Source: Stichopus chloronotus
Lineage: Eukaryota; Echinodermata; Holothuroidea; Aspidochirotida; Stichopodidae
DNA length: 64,000 nt
Direction of reading: 5' to 3'
NCBI GenBank assembly: GCA_021234535.1
Contig: SFZH01000008.1
Location: 18,887,358-18,951,357, forward strand
Shown: one piece after another, positions 25,201 to 36,370 of the stretch
Layout: the number at the start of each line of letters is the position of its first letter
Position numbering within the stretch: position 1 is the first letter of the stretch
Position numbers and translations under genes: made by a program
The notes under the pieces: model-generated
Told to the model about the DNA's origin: nothing
Databases searched by the model: none
What the model saw: only the letters and a program-made list of their open reading frames with translations

Positions 25201-28200
25201 AGAAATAGCATCTCCATTAGCTTTATAATGACATTAGACATGTATCACTTTTGTAGCTGCTTGTCCTGTTGCAACTTGCAAATTGGCAGTTAACCATTCA
25301 CCTTTCTTTCAATCAATTTTATCTTACAAAGTCCTCAATTATTTTTCTCAAAATCACTTTTCTTTGATCATTCTTCTATGCAGACCTCTGGACCTCTCGT
25401 ATTGATAGCAACCACACACCCCCTTTGTCAGAAACGGTAGGGTCCAGACCAGTAGTGCATCCCGCTAGATTCAAATATGCCGGGGGATCACTGTCTGGGT
25501 CTGCGGCATCCTCTGTAGTGGATGGTCCCACTGTCAGCAGCTCCACAAACTTTGTAACTCAGGCAGCTTTAAGCGCCCAGTCAAACTTGAGAGGCCAGTA
25601 TGCTTCCAGAGCCCATCAAGGTACTTAGATGCTGTGTACATTGCATGCATAAACTTATTACAATGTGGACACAGTTTATCTGTGTACCATTTGGAGTAAG
25701 ATTAGCTCACCTCCCTCTTCCTCTTCCCTGCCCTTCATCTCTAATTCATCACTTCTTCTGAATCTTTCCCTTCCTTTCCTACCATATTTGCAAAGAACCA
25801 CATATTTGAAGCTCCTTTTAAAGGGAAATAGGGCGTTTAGAATATACCAACATCACATACAAAGAAAATAGCTGTAGCCAGTATTAAACCATTCAGTCTC
25901 ATCAACAAACATCTGCTAAAGCTTCATCCTTTCAAAACATTATGCATGTGATGAGTAATGGACAATGCATCATTTGATTTTTGAAAAATTTGGGAGAACA
26001 AATTATTGTTGAGCAACAAATAACTGCATTTCTATCTGCAAGAAACTTATTTTTGAAAATAATGCTTCTGTTCTTCGTTATTTTGAATAATCTATCATTT
26101 TATGTTGACAAACATTGGTTTTAAAACTATGGTTGTTTTCTGTAAAACAAATGCCTTATTTCCCTTTAAGGTAACATCTTTCATTACATTAAGTGCTTGA
26201 CACATGTCCATCCATTCCATCATCAAACTTGTGTAAAATGTTTTTGTTCAAACTTACTTTATTTGGATTGGTATTAAGAATTTTTTTTTTTTGAAAGTTT
26301 CTGATTTTGAGTCTTCGCTTTCACCAAATGTATCCATGCAATGATACTCGGAATGCCCTCTTCATGCTTGTGTTCCTATAAGCCTTGTGGACATTCAGAG
26401 TTCCCCTATGAAATATTAATGTATTTGTGATTTTCTGATATCTTTCATTAAATGAAGCACTTTGTCAGATGGAACCTAAAGTACCTGTGTCACAAATGGA
26501 CCTTACATTGGCCAGTGTTTTATTGCATATATTTTTTCCTTTTTTGACAAAGGGTAATATTTTGACAATAACCAGGATCCTTGCCAGCTAAGATCATCAG
26601 GAAGAGGTCACAAACTTCAAAAGGCAGAAGAATCGTAGTTGTATCAATGTAGGAAATATTCTGTTGACATTTCATTCTAAAACTATTCTCAGAAAAATAC
26701 ACGTCATCAAGTGCACAGGAATTACATAGCAAAGCCCTCCTCACAACTTTTCACATCCCTGTCGTGACTTTCCATGTATGTAGTATATGACAGGTAGATT
26801 TCACCCACATTTTACATTCTAGTCGCCCAGCGGAAAAAGAAACGAAATGAGGAAGACGAGGAGAGCACCTCAGGGATCGATGGTAGCTCGGATGAAATCA
26901 GCAGCAGTGCATCTGGGAGTAAGAGGAGGAGGAGAAAGAGAGATGTTGCAAGAGGCAGGAACAGGAGACCAGATAGAAACGGAGGTAGGAGGAATATGAG
27001 GAGGATAAACTCTGTTCTCGATCATCTTTTATTGCAGAGATACTTTCGACGTCATGTTTATGAAGGCATGTATTTGTGACATACATTTTACACAGCATTT
27101 TGTAATTTTTTCAAAAATTGGATGAAAGCAGATCTCTTTAAGCATAATCTGCCAGTGACAAATTCTGTCAGAAAATGCCCCAGTAGGCAGAAAAAGCTGG
27201 TAATTTTTTATTCCTTGCTGGAGGCAGGCAAGAAATCTGTGCGATGGTGATGGCGTGTGTGTGTGCGTGCTAGTGTGTATGTGATGCTTTGGCTTGTAAA
27301 CGTGTTATCGCAAGAAGCGAAGTTGCTTGAACTTCAAAGACGGTGTGTAGGTAGTTCATAGAGATTAGATGATCCCTATCCTTTTTCTGGCAGGTCAAAG
27401 GTCGTTTGAGGTCACCAAAGGGGAAAATTCTGAAAACCTATTAAGTAGGATATCTCAGAAAATGAAAGCTCCTGGATATTCAAACTTAAACCATTGGTCA
27501 CACTTGACAAGTAGATGATCTCTGTTAATTTTGATGAGTTGAAAGGTCACATGAGGTCAGTAGAGGACATAGCTGGAAAACCTTGTAAACATGGTATTGC
27601 AATGAAGGAGAGTAACTTGAACTTCAATGTTGGAAGTTAGGTAGTCCATTGTGAGTAGACGATCCCTTTTCTTTTCCAGGTAGATCAAAGGTCCTTTGCG
27701 GTCCAAAGAGAAGAAACTCTGAAAACATATTAAGTAAGCTATCTCAGCTGCGGAGAGCTGCTAGAACTTCAAACTCTTAACCAAGCTTGGTTGCTCTCAA
27801 TTAGTAGATGATCCATGTCATGTTGTGGGGAGGTCAAAGGTCACACATGGTCGAGTAGAGGTCATAGTTTAGAAACCTTGTAAACTCTGTTGTTGTTGCT
27901 GGAACTTCAAACTTAGTATATAGGCTGTCCATTGTGAGTAGATGATCCTTATTGTTTTTCATGGAAGTCAAAGGTCATTTGAGGTCACCAGAGGTGGAAG
28001 TTTGCAGACCTTGTAAGGAAGATTTGTCCCAGAACTTACCACTGGTAGCATTGGCAGCTCGTATGAGTTGATGATGTCTGTCATTTTTATGATGGTCAAA
28101 GGTCACTCGGGGTCAGCAAAAATCATACTTTGAAAAACCTTGCAAACATGGTATCTTAATGGGAACTTCAGAATTGGTATGTTGGTTATCCCCTCTTCAT

Positions 28201-29031
28201 CATAAATATTGGCAAGGAATCACAAAGTCCTTTGACTCTCTGGTTTAATTTCCCTTATGACAATATGCATGTTTTTATGCTTCTCCCTAGCTTGAACACT
28301 AAATGTTGTTTGGTTAAAGGTCATCAATGATTACCTGAACTCTGTAGGTTCTCTCTAATGTTTTTTTTCTCTCTCTTCTTGGGATACTTTCAGCAAAAAT
28401 TTGTGTGTGGCAGATCATTTTGTACCATCAGTGTTTTACAGAGATATGCTTGTTCTGGATTTGGAAGAAGAAAATGAAAAAGTTATGAAAAATATATGTC
28501 CAACTACCTATATTCCCTAAGATCTTAAACTTTGTGCCATTAAAGTTCATACTCAGCAGAAATATTGTAATTTTTGTATGTCATTGCTGTATGTTGAAAT
28601 TCCTGTGTTCTGTTATTTGAAACTGTTACCATATATGCCAGAAATTCAGTGCAAGTAACTCGAATCCCAGTTCCCTATTCCTTCCCCCTCGTATATAAAA
28701 AGAGAAGTGAGAATCTGGAAGAACATGCATAGCTGTTGCAAAGTGTAACGATTTACTTGTGCAAAGTGTAGCAGAGCGCTTTTTCCTTACATCCCTCAAA
28801 GAGAGGTGAAACTCTTCTTTACCACGGCGATGATCATGCGGATTTCATTACCTGTTTATATTATCGTCAGCATATATATATGTGTCCAAATTTTCAATAT
28901 CTGTCAACTTTTTCACTGTTGTTTTTCTTTCAGATTTCTCTCAGATCACGTACTTGCTGGTGGCCATTTTGATTGGAATCAGCCTGGGACTGAATATTTC
29001 TGCAGGGCTTTATTTTTACTCTTCAAAGTGA
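13246..29031 (+). CDS. TMEM201: Transmembrane protein 201 (SAMP1/NET5), inner nuclear membrane protein, complete, 11 exons
   Basis: Inner nuclear membrane protein which in vertebrates links lamins, emerin and SUN/LINC complexes to nuclear positioning and spindle microtubules. Exons: 13246-13361, 14225-14348, 15789-15965, 19422-19595, 20234-20375, 20815-20896, 23148-23357, 23947-24230, 25384-25620, 26823-26984, 28934-29031. They join into 601 residues plus TGA (human 666). Order: membrane segment ~17-36; zinc-finger-like nucleoplasmic domain with CWFC (50-53), CPFC (69-72), FFCEQC (115-120) and CPPC (160-163); membrane segments ~203-225, ~253-268, ~279-298 and ~311-335; an acidic serine-rich stretch from ~350; HPARFKYAG, matching the conserved SPARLNL patch; a basic KRRRRKR stretch; and a final membrane segment ~575-596. 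The ATG at 13246 was chosen because an acceptor-like site precedes it at 13237. The exon 4 donor GG/GTAATG is weak but is the one that keeps frame. Confidence 0.94.
13603..13815 (-). repeat. Dispersed repeat family B, diverged copy
   Basis: Inverted relative to the 9925 copy and interrupted by about 50-70 private bases. Shared words with the 57512 copy are TTCAAA.GATGCA, GTTTTGATTACA, AGACAGGCT and GGGAGAACTG-like GGAGAACTGGGACT. Lies in TMEM201 intron 1. Confidence 0.55.
16739..16762 (+). repeat. TG microsatellite, left half of an interrupted TG head
   Basis: A run of TG dinucleotides in TMEM201 intron 3. A second TG-rich run at 17126-17142 continues it beyond the inverted-repeat element at 16770-17120. 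This suggests one TG tract was split by an insertion. Confidence 0.85.
16770..17120. mobile_element. MITE-like insertion in a TG tract
   Basis: The ends are imperfect inverted repeats: GGGCGCCGATTGGGGACA at the left and TGTCCCCAATAGGCGCTGTT at the right. Inside are further internal echoes (AACGGGGATAACCCCGTTT, a 19-base palindrome at about 16834, and GGGCGTGAATCGGGGATACA at about 17004). No coding frame. Both flanks are TG-rich, consistent with insertion into the head of the adjacent half-site repeat. Confidence 0.65.
17160..17600 (+). repeat. ~140-bp half-site monomer array, TMEM201 intron 3
   Basis: Three monomers; the landmark AAAGTCAGATGA recurs at 17183, 17321 and 17464 (138 and 143 bases apart). 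Each carries a direct repeat of the AGGTCA half-site with one-base spacing: AGGTCAAAGGTCA at 17256-17268 and 17393-17405, and AGGTGAAAGGTCA at 17537-17549. The monomers also share TGTGCCCTAT and CTTGGTATGTAGGTTT. Preceded by a TG-rich head. Confidence 0.85.
22077..22151. other. Short perfect-looking hairpin in TMEM201 intron 6
   Basis: The left arm CCCTTCCAATGTTGGCTATA pairs with the right arm TATAGCGCAACATTGGAAAG with only small bulges, giving a stem of about 20 pairs and a loop region of about 30 bases. The size fits either a precursor-microRNA-like hairpin or a very short foldback element. I do not recognise the arm sequence as a known microRNA. Confidence 0.5.
24340..24745 (+). mobile_element. 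tRNA-derived SINE
   Basis: The 5' part looks like a degenerate tRNA gene with both internal RNA polymerase III promoter boxes: an A-box-like TTAGCTTGGTGG (24349-24360) and a B-box GGTTCAAATCC (24394-24404), about 34 bases apart. A non-tRNA body follows to about 24745. It is not a functional tRNA because the acceptor and anticodon stems do not pair. It lies in TMEM201 intron 8, about 110 bases after the exon 8 donor. Short open frames across it are not genes. Confidence 0.7.
25818..26169 (+). mobile_element. MITE, family C copy 1
   Basis: About 350 bases with terminal inverted repeats: TTAAAGGGAAATAGGGCGTT at the left and AATGCCTTATTTCCCTTTAA at the right. The whole element aligns with 39478-39828. 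Outer TTAA on both sides is compatible with a TTAA target site for this copy, but copy 2 does not confirm it. Located in TMEM201 intron 9. No coding capacity. Confidence 0.85.
27240..28190 (+). repeat. ~140-bp half-site monomer array with TG head, TMEM201 intron 10
   Basis: A TG-rich head (27246-27290) is followed by about six diverged monomers. Half-site direct repeats occur at 27392-27404 (AGGTCAAAGGTCG), 27831-27843 (AGGTCAAAGGTCA), 27965-27977 (AAGTCAAAGGTCA) and 28084-28096. Several are followed four bases later by another AGGTCA-like half-site (TTTGAGGTCA). Shared landmarks include ACCTTGTAAAC, GAACTTCAAACTT, TAGATGATCC and GTCCATTGTGAGTAGA. Confidence 0.8.
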
Positions 29032-29280
29032 TCAAAGCAGCCATTTCCCTCTTACCTTTCATTCCGTTTGTATATTCTAGCAGACAGGAAGGTTCTTGCA
29101 TGACTTTAATGGGAAAGTGTTTCTTCCAGTCATTACATGTGCAATTTTCTAAAACCTTCATTATTTTGTCTTTTTTTTTTTTTCAAAAGAAGAAAGTCAA
29201 TGTCTGATGGTTGAAGGTTGAGGAAATGATGAAAAGGGGGCAGAGGTGAGGGGAGGGCATACATTCAGTTAAAGAATATC

Positions 29281-29624
29281 CAGGGATGTAAGTTTTCCGT
29301 ATTAATATGGAATTCCGTATTTTTTAAAAATTGGCTGATACCTCCGCATTTCCCCTGTATTCCAACCGGTTTGTTTTGCCAGCTGTACATATAACAGTCT
29401 AAATGAACCAAAAATGCCATAAAAATGGAATTCTCTGGGGCATGAGTGTATTCCAAATAATGAATTTACAGTGCCCCATTTTGCACCTCAGCTCTCTCCT
29501 GACAGGAAAAATTTTCAAAAGGGGAGGGGGACACCCCCTCCCCTTATACCCTCACCCCCAGGATGGCGTTCACCTGTACAACCTATTTTCAGTTTTTTTT
29601 TTTTACCCTGCGCTTACATCCCTG
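29281..29624. mobile_element. hAT-like MITE downstream of TMEM201
   Basis: About 340 bases ending in inverted repeats AGGGATGTAAG and CTTACATCCCT. The 8-base flanks GAATATCC and GAATATTA are near-identical, as expected for an aged 8-bp target duplication of hAT elements. The 11-base inverted repeat is short, so the assignment rests on ends plus flanks. It probably sits inside the TMEM201 3' UTR. No transposase is present. Confidence 0.65.
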
Positions 29625-29919
29625 AATATTAATTTTTTGGAGGGAACTGTCATTGGATGGACAGTCCTCATGTTTGTAATAATTAAGTAGTTTACCTACA
29701 AATCAGCCAAATCAAGTACTTAACTTGGAATTTATCAGCAGATATTTTCCGTGCATATCAGATTCATATCAAATAGGTTTAGAGTTTAATTTCTGTCATA
29801 TTTAAACTAGTGTTTACCTTAGAGGGGTAATTTGTCCTAACTCCAAAGAGGCTTCAGAGAGGAAAATATGAATGAATGAATGATTGTATTCAAAGAGAAT
29901 AAGTTGTGTGACACACTGA

Positions 29920-29925
29920 AATAAA
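29920..29925 (+). terminator. Candidate polyadenylation signal of TMEM201 (AATAAA)
   Basis: First canonical AATAAA on the plus strand after the TMEM201 stop codon that I noticed, about 890 bases downstream. It would place the hAT-like MITE in the 3' UTR. Not confirmed by a U/GU-rich element I would call strong. Confidence 0.35.
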
Positions 29926-31223
29926 AATGCATTTTCTTTTTTATCAAAATCATCCTCTTAGGCCACTTATCTAAGCATTTTTTATGTTAATTTAACTCAT
30001 TTGCATGCATGTAGCATTCAATCATCTTTGTACTAAATTTTTGCAATGACTCATGTGATGTTTTTACCTCAACAGGTGACTTTGGTTATCAAAATTACAA
30101 CTCAAATGTAATTGTTTCATTTAAGTGTCAAGATCAGGCTTAAATTTTGAGCTTTTTGCAACAACTCCAGTCTCTGCAGACAAAGAAATATTTTTTGCAG
30201 TCTGAAGTATTTACTGAGGTTTGTTACAAGCAAACTTTGTTTTTAGATATATAACCCACCACCACTTTCATTTAGCTGTGTGTGAATATGTTACCTTACT
30301 CTTACTGTGTGAAGCAAGAAATTTTAGCATTTTCCTGACACCAGGAACAGAAGTTTCTCCAAACCTGTGAATTTTTCTTTTTACATATTGATGACTTACT
30401 GTTGACCAAACCTTTACAGTTCTTACCCCAAAAATCATTGATTATAAGTCATGATCCCACTGAGAATGGCCCCTAGCTTGGGAAACATTTTCTGTACTGT
30501 TCTTCTATGTCTCTTTTCATACTTACATGCTTACTTGTTTTGTTGTGCCTGCAGTGTAAACAACATGTTTATTCATGTTTCCATCAGACGTAGGTCGGGG
30601 AACTGCAGCTGTTTGTACATTTTTTTTTGTTTTAAGTGCTTTGAAACTCGGTAGGGGACAGCAGTCCAGATTAGTCAAAAGCACTTACAATGTCATTTGC
30701 TTGAGACAGATGATGTTCATGAGTGTTGTCTTTACAAATTAAAATCTATCAATTCATACAAGAAGGACCGGGGAGGAGAGTTTTGTTAATGGCCGAGTGA
30801 TGTTGTCAATTTTATGAAATTCCTTTTGAAGCAAAATGACTCACTAGACAATGTATTTGTGGATGGATTTATTTTTCACTAGTGATTTATGCAACTGTAG
30901 CAGGTTCATTGAAAGCATGGGGAAAAATAGGGCCAGGGAGGGAATGTTGGGAGATTTTTATTCAGATACATCATAATTCTTTCATTCCATTCATATTTCC
31001 TATGATTATTTTGTGTGAACTACCCCATCTCCTCCTGCCCTCCCAAATGTTTCTTTTTCTCCGTAGTCAGATGCTGCATTTATTAATGTGTACACGTCCT
31101 CAAATCTGTGACTGTGTTTGTGTGCCACCATACAAGAAAGATTGTTGTAAAACGAACCATCCATCCAATCTTTTAGGATAGGAAACTATTCAAATCCTGC
31201 AAAAATAGCATCCAAGTAATGTA

Positions 31224-31263
<40 letters not shown>
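31224..31263. repeat. CT/TA microsatellite
   Basis: A short CTCTCTCTCT run followed by about 15 TA dinucleotides. Confidence 0.95.
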
Positions 31264-31267
<4 letters not shown>

Positions 31268-34082
31268 ATTGGAAATATTCTCGCATCTTCCTTTCATTTC
31301 ATTCTGGTTTTTATCTGGCTCGTCTGCGATGTATGAAGATGAGAGTATTCAGTCTTTCGTAACAGGATGAAGATAATGGTCGACGTGCATCTCCCACAGT
31401 TGGCGGTGCCTCACCGGCAGCCACAGAACGCAGATGGGTTCGTATACGACCAAGTTGGAGAAATTTTAAAATTGCGTTACTTGAAGCAATCAACCATTAT
31501 TGGCATAATTCTTTTCTACATTCTTGCTCGTGTGTCAGTTGCTGCTCATCTCTGTTTTAGAGTAACAAAACTCTTTGAGTAACAATATTTAGAATTTGAC
31601 TTGCTCCTTGCACACTTTGACTCATATGCAAACAGATCGGCAATAGCTAGTTAGCTTAGTGTGATCCAACTGAGTTGACACCAATACTATGTCTTAAAAG
31701 TGAATAAAACCATCGCTAGTCCAAAGAAGTTTATTCCACCCTTGAAAACCTTGACAAAGTGGCCATGGTGTATAGGAATCTGATAGAAGTTCTTTCACAT
31801 AGCATTCATCAATCAGTTTCAAAAATGCCAATTTAAATTCTTACACTTAGTCACAGACTGGACTCAAGGAAACAAATATTTTTGAGTGTCAGTCCATGCA
31901 TTGCTTTGGTTAACTTTCTCTTTTCTTTTTTTTAGAGCTGGTTGCTTAAAATTTGCATAAAATTGTCAATTGTCTGTACTCACTAACATATATATATGTT
32001 GGAAAAAAAGGATGAGTTGTTTTACTGTGTCTGTTTAAAGTCACGTAGAAAGTGTTAACAAGTGAACTTTTTAAGTAGTTTGGCAGTGAAATATTTGACT
32101 GCTCTTGAATTCACTCACAGATTTTTTATGTTGTTTTTGTTGATTCTGAATTATTTTATCATTTCTGCAGCTATTTCCGAAGGTGCCTCATCATGCTTTT
32201 CATTATAGTTTTAATTCTACGTATATTTGAAGTAAAACATTAACTTTTGTTACTCTTTCTCTATGCAGTTAAAGTTTGCAAACTTTCTATGAAGTGCAAA
32301 TATATTGCCTTTGAATTTGTTGATAAAGTATTTCTTAGTTCTTTTAGTTGATCAAGCACTCTGGAGAAAAAAACCCTAAAATTTTCATTGTTTTCTTATA
32401 TTTTGCCTGTCCATCTGTGCGTCAACTTAGTGACTGCAGCCTTAGTACACATCCCTTTAATGTTCCACCCAATGTGTTGTTTTATAGTATGAGGTGTTGT
32501 AGTGCGGTCCTGGTAGACAGAGGTCAGCCTTGAACAGAGACTTGTATGGAGGTTTAAGGCCACTCAAGGTGGAGATTTTGAGGCCTGAGGCTAGCCTCCA
32601 TTGCAACCCTGAGAGGGGGCACTGTTCATTATTTCATATGGACTTGCATTAGGTGTACATGCTATTAGAGTTTACTTCAAGAAACCAAAGTCAGTGAAGC
32701 AATTAATGTCTGTTCACTCTGCCATGTGGTGATATTTGCTTAAGTGTAAATGCTTGCTTACTGGCTTTGGGTTTGTGTGAACTGGATCCCCACACAGGTG
32801 TGTACAGAATCACCGAGGTAGGAGTTCATGCATTGAGAGAGTCCCTGCTGGCTAACAATGACGAAGACAGATTAACAGCTTTGGCTACTTTGTTGATCAT
32901 GTGATGTTTAGAATATCACTGTATTTAGGAAGGATAATCAAGTTGAACACATAATGAATGTACACCTGTCGGCTGTCTCCGTCATCAATCAACTCGTTGA
33001 AATGACAATCCTCACTTTTACAGCCGCTTGAACCGTCGTAAAAATTTGAGTCACTTTAAGATTTCAAACTGCAGTCGCGGTGAAGGAAGTTTAAGGGTAA
33101 TAAGACTGGGTGAAGCAGAAGGATCCAGCGATATGTCACAGTTCAATGACCGAGACATCATTGACTGCCAACTGAACAGTACAATGAAATTTGTCTAGGA
33201 ATTTTCAAAATGCGATGAATCCACCAATTAGAGTTAGTGGCATTAGCTCTCAGACTGCCATGCTTCTGTCATCTCTTGTTCGACATTCTCATTACAGCCT
33301 GGCAAAGGAACTTGTTTAATAGTAAATCACACCAAAAAGATAAACTGCAAACTGTGTGGGCAAAAGCTGCATACAATACTGTATTCACCTGCTGTACAAA
33401 ATCACACTGACATGTGAAGCAGTAGTCTGCAGGTGCGGAGGAATCTTTTGTTTACACCAGGAGTTGGTGAACCATGTGTTCAGAGCAAACTGTAGGCATG
33501 TCAAGAAAACCTCTTGAGTATCCCAACTTTGAAAGGTTATACCATGCCACATCATTTTGTACTTCTAAGCAGAATGGTGCCTTTAATATGGAGGTGTACC
33601 CTTGTCAGTTTCTATGGCAACACTGTGAACCAAATTTAGAAACAAACGTCTCCTTTGACAGTGAGTTGAACAATAGCAGGAATTGTATTCACTTGACATT
33701 TGAAACGGCAATAAAGCTGCTTTCTCTTCGATTAGACCATTTCAGCAACCCATGCATATCTTCAAAAATGAGATGAAAGCGATAAAATTTGACTATGATG
33801 TTACCAATGGACATGTATTTATCATCTCTAACCTTGAGTTAATCATACAAAACAATCATTGCACATGTAAAAATGAAAACCAAAAACTAATATCAAGGAA
33901 TTAGAAAAGGGTTGTTACTGGTTACAAAAGATACTGAATAATGGCAGGTACTGAAAGAAGAGTGTACAGTAAAGATGGTCAGAAACCTGCATGAACCCCT
34001 TCTTATATATTACTCCTCCTGGTCTTGCCTGTTGCATAACATTCTACTGCACCAAATTATTAAACCAGAGAAACCTTTCCTT

Positions 34083-34647
34083 TAAAGGCAGAGTGACGTG
34101 AAAACGACATCTTGGAGTTTTGGCTGTATACACTGATCTTTGAAAATGTTGGAAATAGCCAAAAAATCAAATATTGACAATTTTACAGGCAAATTCCTGT
34201 TTTACACCTCCATAATGACTAAACATTGGCTACGTATGCGAATTTGTGATGTAAAGAGACGGACCCTTACCACATGTCTAATGCTATCCTTTGTTTACTT
34301 AACCTTTATTTAGAGGACAATTGAGAATTTTATATGCCCTGACAGATTTATTTAGGAAGTATATATTTCCTTCTTAAAAATATTGATATCACCTACCAAT
34401 ATGTGAGCCAGATGGCAAGAAATTACGAGGAAATATACACATAAAAGTCTAACAAAAGAAAAACCGACACTGCGACACCGTGTTCGTCGTCAGATTTGCA
34501 CTTTAGTCCAACTTTGAAAATCCGTTTCTCAAAAATGGAAACAAGGCATGAACACCAAATTCAAACAGATTGTCATTTATGGTTGAAACTCTGCAATTTC
34601 TGAATAAAGAAAGCTCTTTTCAGAAGCACGTCACATCACCTTTAAAT
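34083..34647 (+). mobile_element. MITE-like element, family A copy 2
   Basis: Same family and orientation as 11833-12415, about 565 bases. The inverted ends are clearer here: TTTAAAGGCAGAGTGACGTG at the left and CACGTCACATCACCTTTAAA at the right. Internal landmarks shared with copy 1 are AAATATTGACAATTTTACAG and GAGAATTTTATATGCC. Confidence 0.75.
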
Positions 34648-34873
34648 CTACATCCAATGATGACAACTATATCAACAACACACACAGCGACCTGCACGCA
34701 GTGGACTGCCATAAGAAATACTGCATAAAGGAAACATGATTCACTTTTAAAACATCATTTCCAAAATCTTCTGATGAACTACCTTGGCATTTTTTCTTCT
34801 GTTTTCTTGCTCATAACAGAGAGATACTCACTTATTCTGTGGAATGAAAAGATATGCTGTAATTGCCATTGAA

Positions 34874-35113
34874 GATAAAACCTCATCGCCCCAGACAGTT
34901 TCAATTCTCCCAACCACATACCTCTAGTCCTTCCCATAGCCTGTCTAAAATTCCTTCACATGCATAATCACAACAATGAATCTCTGTGTATGCTGTGTGA
35001 TATGAGCTACTCTGCATCTTTTGAATTTGCTGTCAATCAAAGAGTAGAACCAGTTGAGAATTCTGCTATCTGGAAGCCAAAAATATAGCTTGGGGTGATG
35101 AGTTACTGCCTTT
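34874..35113 (+). repeat. Dispersed repeat family B, copy 2
   Basis: Closely matches 9925-10165 in the same orientation (CCCCAGACAGTTTCA, TTTGCTGTCAATCAAAGAGTA, AGTTGAGAATTCTGCT). No terminal repeats or coding frame. Confidence 0.8.
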
Positions 35114-36307
35114 AAACTAGCTACATATTTCAATGTTTCCACTGATTGCATTTAGGTGAGGAAATAATCACTAAAACAACTTTCAGAATGTTTAAATATT
35201 GATTCCCTACTCTGTTCACTTTCTGCTCAATGTCTAGAAGTTTCTACACATCAATGGGTTCTAAGGTCTGTCGATATTGCAATACTATCGATCTACACGG
35301 CACTGCACTCTATACCCACAATATTGGTGATTTTTGCCCCTATCCATGCATAAAGAATATCCACATGCAATTCTGAAAAAGATATTACATGCCGATATTT
35401 ATACTGGGTATTGGCTTATGACGTTTCAAGCATACAGTCCATAGGCACATTTCATGACATTATTGGGGTCAACTTGAGCTAAAAATGTCTACATACCGGA
35501 TATTATCGATATTTTAAAATTGATGCAATCAATATTGACAATTCAAATGCTGATGCACCCTAATGGATTCTGGAAAAAGGTATGTATCTTAGAGAGCAGA
35601 AAGTGATGTTGGCTGGTAAATGAAGGCCATGTGTAGTTACTGACACATTGCACAGAAAGGAACAATTAATACAGCAGCACGCTAAGGTTTTTGGAGGTGG
35701 ACAGACAATTACCCCATGGATAAACACCCTATAGTCTTTTACCACCAGGTGAAATAGTACTCACTAGGTGAGCTATTCTCCAAGTATTTCACTGGTCACA
35801 TTTGTGGGCCGATAGATCACCTCATTACAAATAAAGGTAATACTTATATGATGTTACACAAAATCAAACGATGTAACATGTGGAATGACAAAAGTGAAAC
35901 ACGAATAAAATTATCATAGAGTACTTGAACAGTTTACACACAATATAGTCAACTCCCTTACACATTACTGAATGCAGCATGCCATAACCACTACGTTACC
36001 AAAATGTGTCTACACCGATGCAGCCATAAACATCACATGACTAATGTGTGCATATAAGAAAAATGTCAATGGTGTACCACAGACAGCATTCACTGGACAT
36101 TGTTACATTTCTATAGAAGAAAAATTAAAATTTGAAAAAAAAAGGGTTAATTTAGGAATACTATCAGCATGGACGATGCAAACAGAGCAAGCATTTCAAC
36201 AAAAATGAACTTTTTTCGCAATATTACAAAGTTGGTGAAACTATTGGTTTTCAAAGTCGACTCTTTGCCATCACCAAACAATGCCTCATCCATTCCTTAC
36301 TTAACAC

Positions 36308-36370
36308 TTACCTTAACTTTCCCTCACCATTAACTTATTTTCCCTCACCTTAACTTATTTTTCCCTCACC
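36308..36370 (+). repeat. ~21-bp minisatellite, three units
   Basis: Imperfect tandem copies of a unit like TTAACTTATTTTCCCTCACC in the presumed EMC1 3' untranslated or flanking region. Confidence 0.8.

Noticed and set aside
33474..33776. 100-codon open frame as a small gene
   Set aside because: No motif, signal or splice structure; its composition is like the surrounding intergenic DNA.
35270..35540. ATCGAT/ATATTG-rich stretch as a foldback element
   Set aside because: Individual words recur, but I could not pair the two halves into consistent arms.
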